Source: NC2004 sp050874905
Lineage (GTDB): Bacteria > Bacillota > Clostridia > Lachnospirales > Lachnospiraceae
NCBI GenBank assembly: GCA_050874905.1
Contig: JBNMLP010000017.1
Span: 1 to 61,930, forward strand
DNA length: 61,930 nt
Reading direction: 5' to 3'
Position numbers and translations under genes: made by a program. Shown piece by piece: positions 26,957 to 34,973 of the stretch (position 1 is its first letter; each line of letters opens with the position of its first letter). The notes under the pieces were generated by a model. The model was not told where the DNA came from and searched no databases. It saw only the letters and a list, made by a program, of their open reading frames with translations.

Positions 26957-27733
26957 ATGTCAGATTATGATTACGCAAGTCAAATGAAACAGATTCAGGC
27001 GCAGAATGCACAGACGATCAGTCAGTATTTTTCTAATCTGCCAACCACAACAAAGAGCAGTACCAATTCCGAGTATTCCGGAATTATTGATAACCTTCAG
27101 GATTATGGACTGATCCGTAAGGGAAGCTACAAAAAGCTGATGAAGGCATACTATAAAAATATGGAAGAGGCAGCCAGTGATCCGGCGGATGCCAAGTCTT
27201 TTGTGTTAAGCAAAAATGATGCCAAGGCATTGAAAAAAGATGCAGATGCCCTTGCTTCCTTTTCTTTTGAGAAGGCGGAACGTACTGTAAAGGGAGAGGA
27301 CGGTAAAGAGACGACCACGGTGGATTATGACCGGGATGGATTATACAAGGCGGCAGCCCAGTTTGTAAAAAGCTATAATGATACGATTGATTCCGTATCA
27401 GAGCTGGATCATACCACGATCTTAAAACGTGCACTTCGTATGACCAAACAGACCTCTGTCAGTGAGAATCTTCTTTCCGAGGCTGGAATTACTATTGACA
27501 AGAACAACAAATTGTCCATTGATGAAGAGAAATTTAAAAAAGCAGATGTTTCTGTGTTAAAGACTTTGTTCCACGGATCCAATTCCTATGCGAAAAAGAT
27601 TGCAGACAAGGCAGCAGAGATTGGAAATTTGTCAGAAAATGCAGCCAGAACCCTGACTGGAGATCGCACGTATACTTCCGGTGGCAATCTGACCAATATT
27701 TCTACGAGCACGATGTACGATAGTTTCTTATAG
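26957..27733 (+). CDS. FliD-like protein, C-terminal-domain-only form
   Basis: The 258-residue protein has no signal peptide. The part from about residue 130 (AAQFVKSYNDTIDSV... LLSEAGITIDKNNKLSIDEEKFKKADVSVLKTLFHG) has the helix and turn pattern of the FliD C-terminal domain (filament cap, PF07195): chain FVxxYN, then L..aGI......L..de..f, then a Phe-Gly-type turn. The FliD N-terminal domain is absent. AAGGAGG precedes the ATG. A sigma-D-like promoter lies upstream and a longer FliD-like protein downstream. The assignment is by pattern. Confidence 0.6.
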   Translation: MSDYDYASQMKQIQAQNAQTISQYFSNLPTTTKSSTNSEYSGIIDNLQDYGLIRKGSYKKLMKAYYKNMEEAASDPADAKSFVLSKNDAKALKKDADALASFSFEKAERTVKGEDGKETTTVDYDRDGLYKAAAQFVKSYNDTIDSVSELDHTTILKRALRMTKQTSVSENLLSEAGITIDKNNKLSIDEEKFKKADVSVLKTLFHGSNSYAKKIADKAAEIGNLSENAARTLTGDRTYTSGGNLTNISTSTMYDSFL

Positions 27734-27766
27734 AGTGAAGATCACAGAGCAAAAGGTGGTGAGGCA

Positions 27767-29101
27767 GTGGCACTTACAATTGATGATGCAGCAAATGTGA
27801 GAAAACAGTTGCTTGTGAGAAATGCAGGGCAGGGGAAAACTGCCGGCAGCCATTATGATAAGGTATATGAGAATCTGCAGCGATCCATGGAAAACGGAGC
27901 AACTGCGGCAAGTTCTTCCGGAATCGGTCTGTTAAAAAAGATCACGGGAGAAACAACAATAAAGGACATGAATCAGATCAAGCATCTGCTTCAAAAAGAA
28001 GGGACACAGAAAGCAAGTGTCAAACAGTTGTCAGAAAAGTTGTCAGCATTACTTTCTGCAACGCAGGCGCTTTCTGCACGGACAACAGGATCTGCTTTTG
28101 TAAAGAACCGTCCGACAGACGAAACAGTGAACGATTATTTTGATATTACTTGTTCCAAAGATGGTCCCTCTTTTTCTCTTGACGTAAAACAGCTTGCAAA
28201 GGCGCAGGAGAACGAAGGCGCAGAACTGTCACTGTCGCAAAAGACAACATTTGCCAGAGGAAGAAGATATTTTGATCTTACGGTCGATGGAAAAACAAGC
28301 TCTCTGGTAGTCAAGATCGAGGCAGAAGACACCAATCAGTCCGTACTGCAAAAGGTGGCAAATGCGATCAATAATGCGAAGGCAGGCGTGACGGCTTCCA
28401 TAGAAAACAACGATGAGGAAACCGGATATTTAAAGATCGTATGCAATGGAACGGGAGCACCTCTTCAGGATGATAAGGATGTGTTTCATTTTACGGATTT
28501 TTCCAGTGATGGTTTTGTAGAAGCATTGCAGCTTAACCAGATCACACAACAGGGACAGGATGCCATATTTAATTTTAATCATGCAGAAAAAGATACGACA
28601 TATATGTATAATGAAGCGGAGATTGATGGCAGTGTCCATCTTACCTTCAAAAAGGTGACGGAAGGAGCAATGGACTTTTCGTTTGAATACGATCAGGATG
28701 CGCTCTGTGATAAGATCAGATCGTATGTGGCAGCCTTTAACGAAGCCAAGCATGCGATAAAGACCGGAGGATATGAGGCACTTAAAAATTATCTGTCCAA
28801 GGTGCTTGATGTGACAAAGGGAAAGTCAGAAGCACTTGCCAGTATGGGGATTACGATGGATTCCGATGGGGAAATGCATTTTAATGAAGGAATGTTTTAT
28901 AAGACTTCCATGACAGAATTGAAAAAAACATGGAATGCCGAAAAAGACGGGTATGCCGTTTTGGTAGAGGACAATTTAACAAAGATGTCCGGCTATATGG
29001 ATCGTCTGTCTGGAAAGACCAAGAAGTATTATGGATTAAAAGCCAAAAAGAGTAATGCCGCTTTACGGGAAAAACTAAATCAACAGAAACAGGGGCAGTG
29101 A
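27767..29101 (+). CDS. FliD-like protein (flagellar cap/hook-associated family)
   Basis: The 444-residue protein has a segment (about residues 125-215) like the FliD N-terminal domain: FSLDVKQLAKAQENEGAELSL, FDLTVDGKTSSLVVKI, VLQKVANAINNAKAGVTASI. The C-terminal part has YVAAFNEAKHAI... LASMGITMDSDGEMHFNEGMF, like FliD_C. A variable region of about 125 residues leads. It starts with GTG at 27767 in a GGTGAGG context, 33 bases after its neighbour, so the two are probably one transcript. No other flagellar gene is in the window, so it is an outlying member of the motility regulon or a repurposed FliD fold. Confidence 0.6.
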   Translation: MALTIDDAANVRKQLLVRNAGQGKTAGSHYDKVYENLQRSMENGATAASSSGIGLLKKITGETTIKDMNQIKHLLQKEGTQKASVKQLSEKLSALLSATQALSARTTGSAFVKNRPTDETVNDYFDITCSKDGPSFSLDVKQLAKAQENEGAELSLSQKTTFARGRRYFDLTVDGKTSSLVVKIEAEDTNQSVLQKVANAINNAKAGVTASIENNDEETGYLKIVCNGTGAPLQDDKDVFHFTDFSSDGFVEALQLNQITQQGQDAIFNFNHAEKDTTYMYNEAEIDGSVHLTFKKVTEGAMDFSFEYDQDALCDKIRSYVAAFNEAKHAIKTGGYEALKNYLSKVLDVTKGKSEALASMGITMDSDGEMHFNEGMFYKTSMTELKKTWNAEKDGYAVLVEDNLTKMSGYMDRLSGKTKKYYGLKAKKSNAALREKLNQQKQGQ

Positions 29102-29137
29102 GAGATCACTGCCTTATTTTATGAAAATGAGGATGAC

Positions 29138-30262
29138 ATGAAACGGATCGTAAAAGGATGTATCATAGCCGGACTGCTGCTTCTTGTGCTCGCAATGTGC
29201 AAGGCATCGCCGGGAAAATTCAAAATAGCAAAGCAGTGGCTCAGCGAAAGGCTGGTTACCATAAACACCAGACAGGAGCTTTTATCCCATGTACAGCAGG
29301 ATGTGGAAGAAGAGCGGGTGGCACAGGCGACGTACCGGATGCCAAAAAAGCTGGAAGCGGAAGTGGAAAAGATCAATCTGTCTTTACAGGAGGATACTTT
29401 ATTTTACGGAACAGTAATGCAATATAAAATGTATCAACTTCCGTTGGCAAAGGAGGTTCTGGTGACACTTTATTACCACTATTCGGAGGAGGGGAATGTA
29501 CTTTGCTATCTGAAACGGGAAGATCCGGCGTTGCTTTCTTCTAAGCGGGAGAAGCGGCTTTATGAACGGGTGCTGGAGATTTTGACAACAACATTGGAGC
29601 AGGGCATGTCAGATTATGAAAAGGAACTGGCACTGCATGATTATCTGGTGAATAACTGTGAATATGAGGAACGATCTTCCGATTCGGATGGAGACTGGCA
29701 CAGTGCCTATGGCGCGCTGGTGAATGGCCGTGCGGTATGTTCCGGTTACAGTCATGCAATGTATCTTTTACTGCAGGCGGAAAATATTCCCTGCCATATT
29801 ATCAATGGGACAGGAAGAGAGCCGGAGACGAAAGAACAGGTCCCGCATTCGTGGAATCAGGTGCAGATTGAAAAAGAATGGTATCAACTGGATGCGACAT
29901 GGGATGATCCCCTGAATCAGGTGGATACCGGAATTACACACAGCTATTTTAATATTACCGATGCGCAATTAAAACAGGATCATGACTGGTCAAAAAAAGA
30001 GGGAAAGGCATGTACGGCACAAACCTACAACTACTATGTATATGAGAATCGTTTCTGTCAGACACTAAAGGAAGCGCGTCCGCTGATACAGACACAATTT
30101 AAAAACAAAGAAACGATGACGGAGGTGTGGATCAAAAGCGGAAGCTGCACCGATCAGGAGCTTTCTGCGCTATACGAGCTTGACAGCAGCGTCAAAAAAC
30201 TCAGCTACGGAGTGCGGAAAATGAAAGAAGGCTATATCTTGACGTTGTATATTACATATTAG
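29138..30262 (+). CDS. Secreted/anchored transglutaminase-like protein
   Basis: The 374-residue protein has an N-terminal hydrophobic anchor (CIIAGLLLLVLAMCKA). A transglutaminase core follows (about residues 160-265): catalytic Cys in GRAVCSGYSHAM, His in VPHSWNQV, Asp in YQLDATWDDP. The triad is intact, so it could be a peptidase or transamidase acting outside the cell, possibly on wall or surface proteins. It follows the FliD-like pair by 36 bases and may be cotranscribed. Confidence 0.85.
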   Translation: MKRIVKGCIIAGLLLLVLAMCKASPGKFKIAKQWLSERLVTINTRQELLSHVQQDVEEERVAQATYRMPKKLEAEVEKINLSLQEDTLFYGTVMQYKMYQLPLAKEVLVTLYYHYSEEGNVLCYLKREDPALLSSKREKRLYERVLEILTTTLEQGMSDYEKELALHDYLVNNCEYEERSSDSDGDWHSAYGALVNGRAVCSGYSHAMYLLLQAENIPCHIINGTGREPETKEQVPHSWNQVQIEKEWYQLDATWDDPLNQVDTGITHSYFNITDAQLKQDHDWSKKEGKACTAQTYNYYVYENRFCQTLKEARPLIQTQFKNKETMTEVWIKSGSCTDQELSALYELDSSVKKLSYGVRKMKEGYILTLYITY

Positions 30263-30303
30263 TGTGGTATGCTACTTAACAAACAGGAACAGGAGGAAAA
30301 CAA

Positions 30304-30714
30304 ATGGAAGATTTTTTAAGAGAACTTCAGGAAACCATTCATGGAAATGTGTCACTGCAAGTGGAGCAGGACACGATGAATTATTATAGAAATTATTTCA
30401 GAGAGCAGAAAGCGGCTGGAAAAAGTGAGCAGCAGATTGTAACAGAGCTTGGTAGTGGACGTATCATCGGACGAAGTGTTATGGACGCCAATCCGGGCGG
30501 AGCCAAAGAAACCGTAGGCAGTCAGAGCAGTTATACAGAAACTTCTTCGATGGACAAACCATCTGTATGGGAGCAGATCAAGGTATTTGCTGTAATTGCG
30601 GCAGTGCTGATCGTGGTACTTTTCGTAGTAGGACTGGTCTTTCGGGTTGTGTGGGCACTGCTTCCACTTGTGTTAGTGATCCTGCTGATTGTGTGGCTGG
30701 TCAAAAAAATATAA
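30304..30714 (+). CDS. Small HAAS/DUF1700-like membrane protein
   Basis: The 136-residue protein has an N-terminal helical domain (FLRELQETI... YYRNYFREQKAAGKSEQQIVTELGSGRIIG) with the HAAS/DUF1700 pattern, a Ser/Thr linker, and two closely spaced membrane segments at the end. HAAS proteins often work with PadR-type regulators, but none is here. AGGAGG precedes the ATG. Confidence 0.65.
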   Translation: MEDFLRELQETIHGNVSLQVEQDTMNYYRNYFREQKAAGKSEQQIVTELGSGRIIGRSVMDANPGGAKETVGSQSSYTETSSMDKPSVWEQIKVFAVIAAVLIVVLFVVGLVFRVVWALLPLVLVILLIVWLVKKI

Positions 30715-30732
30715 ATTTTCGTAAAAAAATTG

Positions 30733-30761
30733 TTGACAAGATTTGGTTTGTGTACTATACT
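30733..30761 (+). promoter_or_regulatory. Sigma-A promoter of the tRNA-Val/tRNA-Met transcript
   Basis: TTGACA (30733-30738) and TATACT (30756-30761) are separated by exactly 17 bases; the first tRNA starts 28 bases later. Confidence 0.8.
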
Positions 30762-30789
30762 GACGTAGTGCTGTTGAGAGACAGGCGAT

Positions 30790-30862
30790 GGAATCTTAGC
30801 TCAGCTGGGAGAGCATCTGCCTTACAAGCAGAGGGTCACAGGTTCGAGCCCTGTAGGTTCCA
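30790..30862 (+). tRNA. tRNA-Val (TAC)
   Basis: The 73-base cloverleaf has acceptor GGAATCT/AGGTTCC, a T-arm GGTTCGAGCC, and anticodon loop CTTACAA with anticodon TAC (Val, GTA). The 3' CCA is not encoded. Confidence 0.95.
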
Positions 30863-30888
30863 TTTGGCGTAAGCCATATTAAACATCT

Positions 30889-30962
30889 GGCGGAGTAGCT
30901 CAGTTGGCTAGAGCACACGGTTCATACCCGTGGTGTCAGGAGTTCAAATCTCCTCTCCGCTA
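30889..30962 (+). tRNA. tRNA-Met (CAT), probably elongator
   Basis: The 74-base cloverleaf has acceptor GGCGGAG/CTCCGCT, anticodon loop TTCATAC, and anticodon stem CACGG/CCGTG. It lacks the three G-C pairs and the 1-72 mismatch of an initiator, so elongator Met is more likely; a lysidine-modified Ile tRNA cannot be excluded. No CCA is encoded. Confidence 0.93.
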
Positions 30963-30971
30963 CTAACATTC

Positions 30972-31004
30972 AGCTTGAAAACAATTGTTTTCAAGCTTTT
31001 TTTT
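30972..31004 (+). terminator. Intrinsic terminator after the tRNA pair
   Basis: An 11-bp perfect stem (30972-30982 and 30987-30997) is followed by a long T run. Confidence 0.9.
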
Positions 31005-31035
31005 GTAAACGTTGCAACCACAAGGAGGGAATGAA

Positions 31036-31590
31036 ATGAGAATCGGAAATGGATATGATGTACATCAATTAGTAGAAGGGCGGGATCTGATCATCGGCGG
31101 TGTGAAGATTCCATATGAAAAGGGGTTGCTGGGACATTCGGATGCAGATGTGTTACTGCATGCGATCATGGATGCTCTGCTTGGTGCAGCGGCATTAGGA
31201 GATATCGGACAGCATTTTCCGGATACCGATCCTAATTATAAGGGGGCAGACAGCATAAAATTATTACAGGAAGTAAAAAAGCTTTTAGACGAGCGGCTTT
31301 ATGTGGTGGGCAATATTGATGCGACTGTCATTGCGCAAAAGCCAAAGATGGCACCACATATCAAGCAGATGATCGCCAATGTGGCAGCGGCATTGGATAT
31401 TGATGAAAGCCAGGTCAACATTAAGGCGACAACGGAAGAACATCTGGGCTTTACCGGACAGGGGCTTGGAATCAGTGCAAGTGCGGTCTGTATTTTAGAG
31501 ACACTGGAGGAAGCGAGCCGGGCAGCAAGCTACGACGCAGGGGCTGCGGCATGTGGCGGATGCAGTGGATGCAGCGTGGCAAATAACTAG
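31036..31590 (+). CDS. ispF: 2-C-methyl-D-erythritol 2,4-cyclodiphosphate synthase
   Basis: The MEP-pathway enzyme forms the cyclic diphosphate. The metal site GNGYDVHQL and GGVKI...GLLGHSDADVLLHAIMDALLGA are intact, as is EEHLGFTGQGLGISASAVCIL. It has 184 residues, about 25 longer than the usual form; the extra tail ends in a Gly/Cys run (ACGGCSGCSVANN). The ATG at 31036 has GGAGGG upstream; a longer frame from 31012 is unlikely. Confidence 0.95.
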   Translation: MRIGNGYDVHQLVEGRDLIIGGVKIPYEKGLLGHSDADVLLHAIMDALLGAAALGDIGQHFPDTDPNYKGADSIKLLQEVKKLLDERLYVVGNIDATVIAQKPKMAPHIKQMIANVAAALDIDESQVNIKATTEEHLGFTGQGLGISASAVCILETLEEASRAASYDAGAAACGGCSGCSVANN

Positions 31591-31607
31591 ACATTTGGGA
31601 TGTCATA

Positions 31608-31636
31608 TTGACAAATGGCATGTGATTACTTAAAGT
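31608..31636 (+). promoter_or_regulatory. Sigma-A-type promoter of the cysS operon
   Basis: TTGACA (31608-31613) and TAAAGT (31631-31636) are 17 bases apart, 26 bases before the cysS ATG. The leader is too short for a T-box. Confidence 0.6.
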
Positions 31637-31662
31637 AGATGTGACCAGAAAGGAATGAGAAG

Positions 31663-33072
31663 ATGAGAATATATAATACCTTAACAAAATCAAAGCAGGA
31701 GTTTCATCCGATCGAGGAGGGAAAGGTAGGTATGTATGTGTGCGGCCCTACCGTATATAACTATATTCATATTGGAAATGCCCGTCCGATGATCGTATTT
31801 GATACGGTGCGCCGTTATTTGGAGTACAAAGGATACGAGGTAAATTATGTATCCAACTTTACGGATGTCGATGACAAGATCATCAAAAAGGCGATGGAAG
31901 AAGGCGTGGATGCTTCCGAGATTTCCGAGCGTTACATCAAGGAGTGCCAGAAGGATATGGCGGATCTGAATGTAAAAGAAGCCACACACCATCCAAAGGC
32001 AACAGAAGAGATCGACGGCATGATCGCAATGATCGAATCTCTGATTGAAAAAGGCTATGCCTATGAGGTGAATGGAACCGTATATTACCGCGTAAAACGA
32101 TTTGACGGATATGGAAAATTATCACATAAAAATCTGGACGATATGCAGTCCGGACATCGTGATATTTTAGTAACAGGAGAGACAGAGAAAGAAGATCCTA
32201 TGGATTTTGTACTCTGGAAGCCGAAGAAGGAGGGCGAGCCGGCATGGGATTCTCCATGGGGAGAGGGACGCCCGGGATGGCACATTGAATGTTCGGTAAT
32301 GAGCAAAAAGTATGTGGGTGATACCTTAGATATTCATGCTGGAGGCGAAGACCTTATTTTCCCACATCATGAAAATGAGATTGCACAGAGTGAGGCAGCC
32401 AACGGTGTTCCATTTGCCAATTACTGGATGCACAATGCATTTTTAAATATCGACAATAAGAAAATGAGTAAATCAGCCGGTAATTTCTTTACCGTGCGAG
32501 ACATAGCAGAGAAATTTCCTCTGCAGGTGCTTCGTTTCTTTATGCTGAGCGTGCATTACAGAAGTCCGTTAAACTTCTCTGATACGCTGGTGCAGTCTGC
32601 GAAAAATGGACTGGATCGTATCTTAACAGCAGTGGAAAGCGCAAAAGAGGTGCTGTCGAAACTTCCGGAAGGAAAGCAGGCAGAGAAGCCGGAGGAAGAG
32701 TCTTACAAGCAGCTTCAGGCACTGCGTGAGAAATTCGAGGCAGCCATGGAGGATGACTTCAACACAGCAGATGCGATCGCAGCAATTTTTGAGATGGTAA
32801 AATTATCCAACATTACAGTTGACGAGAAGGCAAGTTATGATTATGCGAAGAGTGTGATAGACGAGATCGAGCAGCTTTGCGGCGTGCTTGGTATTGAGAC
32901 GGAGAAGAAGGAAGAAATGCTGGATGAGGAAATCGAGGCAATGATCGAGGAACGGCAGCAGGCAAGAAAAAATAAGGATTTTAAGAAAGCAGATGAGATC
33001 CGTGATGCACTGCTTGAAAAGGGAATCCAGCTCAAGGATACAAGAGAAGGCGTAAAATGGAGCAGAGTGTAA
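31663..33072 (+). CDS. cysS: Cysteinyl-tRNA synthetase
   Basis: The 469-residue class I synthetase has HIGN at residues 36-39 (YIHIGNARP), the KMSKS loop KKMSKSAGNF, the zinc ligand Cys27 in CGPT, and the further site WHIECSVMS...GGEDLIFPHHENE. It heads the cysS-mrnC-rlmB-sigH order conserved in Firmicutes. The stop overlaps the next start. Confidence 0.97.
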   Translation: MRIYNTLTKSKQEFHPIEEGKVGMYVCGPTVYNYIHIGNARPMIVFDTVRRYLEYKGYEVNYVSNFTDVDDKIIKKAMEEGVDASEISERYIKECQKDMADLNVKEATHHPKATEEIDGMIAMIESLIEKGYAYEVNGTVYYRVKRFDGYGKLSHKNLDDMQSGHRDILVTGETEKEDPMDFVLWKPKKEGEPAWDSPWGEGRPGWHIECSVMSKKYVGDTLDIHAGGEDLIFPHHENEIAQSEAANGVPFANYWMHNAFLNIDNKKMSKSAGNFFTVRDIAEKFPLQVLRFFMLSVHYRSPLNFSDTLVQSAKNGLDRILTAVESAKEVLSKLPEGKQAEKPEEESYKQLQALREKFEAAMEDDFNTADAIAAIFEMVKLSNITVDEKASYDYAKSVIDEIEQLCGVLGIETEKKEEMLDEEIEAMIEERQQARKNKDFKKADEIRDALLEKGIQLKDTREGVKWSRV

Positions 33073-33554
33073 TGGAGAAACAGGAAAGCAGAGAAGCGGT
33101 ATGGGCTCCGGTTTACGAAGCATTTGAACAGTCTTTCGGATTAGAGCCTGTGGACGTAAAAACGTATTCGCCTCTGGCACTTGCGTATCTGGGAGATACC
33201 GTATATGATATGATCTTTAAAACGATCGTGGTAAGCCGGCACAATATGGCGGCACACAAATATCATAAAAAGGTCTGTCAGTATGTCAGTGCTGTGGCAC
33301 AGTCCCAGATGGTAGAGGTATTGCTGGATCTGTTTACAGAGGAAGAACTTCTGGTATATAAACGTGGGCGCAATTCCAAACCGTATAATAAAGCAAAAAA
33401 TGCGTCCCCTATTGAATATCAGCGGGCAACCGGATTGGAATCTCTGATGGGATATCTGTTTCTTTCCGGACGGATCGATCGTATCATAGAACTGCTGCGG
33501 GAAGGACTGCAGCGATTAGAGACAGGAGAACAACATGGCGAAGAAAGAGAATAG
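33072..33554 (+). CDS. mrnC: Mini-ribonuclease III
   Basis: The catalytic RNase III domain lacks a double-stranded RNA binding domain. It matures 23S rRNA ends. The segment YSPLALAYLGDTVYDMIFKT carries the catalytic acid; RATGLESLMGYLFLSGR is the second half of the site. An ATG at 33057 is possible, but GGAG (33059-33062) favours 33072, giving an ATG that overlaps the cysS stop. Confidence 0.94.
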   Translation: MEKQESREAVWAPVYEAFEQSFGLEPVDVKTYSPLALAYLGDTVYDMIFKTIVVSRHNMAAHKYHKKVCQYVSAVAQSQMVEVLLDLFTEEELLVYKRGRNSKPYNKAKNASPIEYQRATGLESLMGYLFLSGRIDRIIELLREGLQRLETGEQHGEERE

Positions 33555-34341
33555 AAGTTATAAAAGAGAATCGGGAAAAGATTTTTCGGCGAGAAAGAAT
33601 AAATCGTCAGAGGGAATCGTAGAAGGCAGAAATGCAGTTTTGGAAGCATTCCGTGCCGGACAGACAGTAGAGCGTGTCAGTGTACTGCGCGGCTGTCATG
33701 ATGGTCCGATCGAAACAATCGTTCGGGAAGCTAAAAAGAGTGACTGTCAGATTGATTTTGTAGAAAAGGAACGGTTAGAGCAGCTTTCCCCAACCGGAAA
33801 ACATCAGGGTGTGGTAGCACGGGTAGCCGCCTTTCATTACAGTGAGATCGAAGATATGTTAAAAGAGGCAGAGGAAAAGGGGGAAGATCCATTTCTGATC
33901 CTGCTGGATGAGATTGAAGATCCACATAACTTAGGAGCGATCATCCGTACAGCCAATCAGGCAGGTGCGCACGGAGTGATCATTCCAAAGCATCGTGCGG
34001 TAGGTCTGACTGCCACTGTGGCACGTACCTCAGCAGGTGCTATTCACTATACCAAAGTGGCAAAGGTGACAAATCTTACCAAAACAATGGAGGAGCTGAA
34101 AAAGAAAGGTTTCTGGTTTGTGTGTGCCGACATGGATGGAGAGCTTATGTACGATCATGATCTGACCGGACCAATCGGTCTGGTGATCGGAAATGAGGGC
34201 AGCGGTGTGAGCCGTCTTGTGAAGGAAGCCTGTGATTTTAATGCCTGCATTCCGATGAAGGGACAGATTGATTCGCTGAATGCTTCGGTTGCTGCAGGAA
34301 TTTTAGCCTATGAGATCGTGCGGCAGCGTATGCAGAAATAA
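33535..34341 (+). CDS. rlmB: 23S rRNA (guanosine-2'-O)-methyltransferase RlmB (SpoU family)
   Basis: The 268-residue protein has a substrate-binding N-domain (EGRNAVLEAFRAGQTVERV) and a SPOUT domain with LLDEIEDPHNLGAIIRTANQAGAHGV, VIGNEGSGVSRLV and IPMKGQIDSLNASVAAGILAYE, the trefoil-knot motifs. It methylates G2251 of 23S rRNA in E. coli. It overlaps mrnC by 20 bases. Confidence 0.95.
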   Translation: MAKKENRSYKRESGKDFSARKNKSSEGIVEGRNAVLEAFRAGQTVERVSVLRGCHDGPIETIVREAKKSDCQIDFVEKERLEQLSPTGKHQGVVARVAAFHYSEIEDMLKEAEEKGEDPFLILLDEIEDPHNLGAIIRTANQAGAHGVIIPKHRAVGLTATVARTSAGAIHYTKVAKVTNLTKTMEELKKKGFWFVCADMDGELMYDHDLTGPIGLVIGNEGSGVSRLVKEACDFNACIPMKGQIDSLNASVAAGILAYEIVRQRMQK

Positions 34342-34354
34342 GAAGAGGGATACT

Positions 34355-34960
34355 ATGGATTACAGGGAATATGAGGATGTGGAGAACGTGCGCTTTTGTC
34401 GTCAGGGTGACGATGACGCCATGGAGTATCTGTTAAAAAAGTATCGTGGAATGGTGCGCAAGGAAACAAGAAAGCTCTACCTGATCGGAGCAGAAGAAGA
34501 GGATCTGACACAGGAGGGTATGATCGGGCTTTTTAAGGCAATCCGTGATTACGATCTGGACAAAGGAACAGATTTCGCATTGTTTGCACATGTCTGTATT
34601 GTGCGCCAGCTTTATTCGGCGGTAACAGCATCCAACCGGAAAAAAAATATCCCCTTAAATGAGTATACCTCGTTATATGCTACGGTAGAAAAAGAAGATA
34701 ATCCGGTTACGTTAGAAGATGTGCTGCGTGCAGACGGTGTGGATCCGGAAGAACAGGTGCTTGCGCGGGAGAAGGAAACGGAGATCTGGGAGCAGATTGA
34801 TAAACAGCTCAGCAATATGGAAAAGGAAGTGCTCAAGCATTATCTGAAAGGGGATAGCTATAGCGAGATCGCCAGTAAACTTGGAAAAGAAAAAAAAGCA
34901 ATTGATAATGCTATTCAAAGAATACGAGCAAAATTATCGGGACTTCGGAATCTTGCATAA
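34355..34960 (+). CDS. sigH: RNA polymerase sigma-H (sporulation/stationary phase)
   Basis: The 201-residue sigma-70 family factor has region 2 (EEDLTQEGMIGLFKAIRDYD, FALFAHVCIVRQLYSAV) and region 4 (LKGDSYSEIASKLGKEKKAIDNAIQRIR). Its place after rlmB matches sigH of Bacillus and Clostridia. SigH drives early sporulation genes. The ATG at 34355 is chosen over a frame from 34310 that lies in rlmB. Confidence 0.92.
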   Translation: MDYREYEDVENVRFCRQGDDDAMEYLLKKYRGMVRKETRKLYLIGAEEEDLTQEGMIGLFKAIRDYDLDKGTDFALFAHVCIVRQLYSAVTASNRKKNIPLNEYTSLYATVEKEDNPVTLEDVLRADGVDPEEQVLAREKETEIWEQIDKQLSNMEKEVLKHYLKGDSYSEIASKLGKEKKAIDNAIQRIRAKLSGLRNLA

Positions 34961-34973
34961 GGAGTGAAAAAAT

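Noticed and set aside
31591..31662. T-box riboswitch before cysS
   Set aside because: The leader is only a few tens of bases after the promoter and has no terminator or specifier stem.
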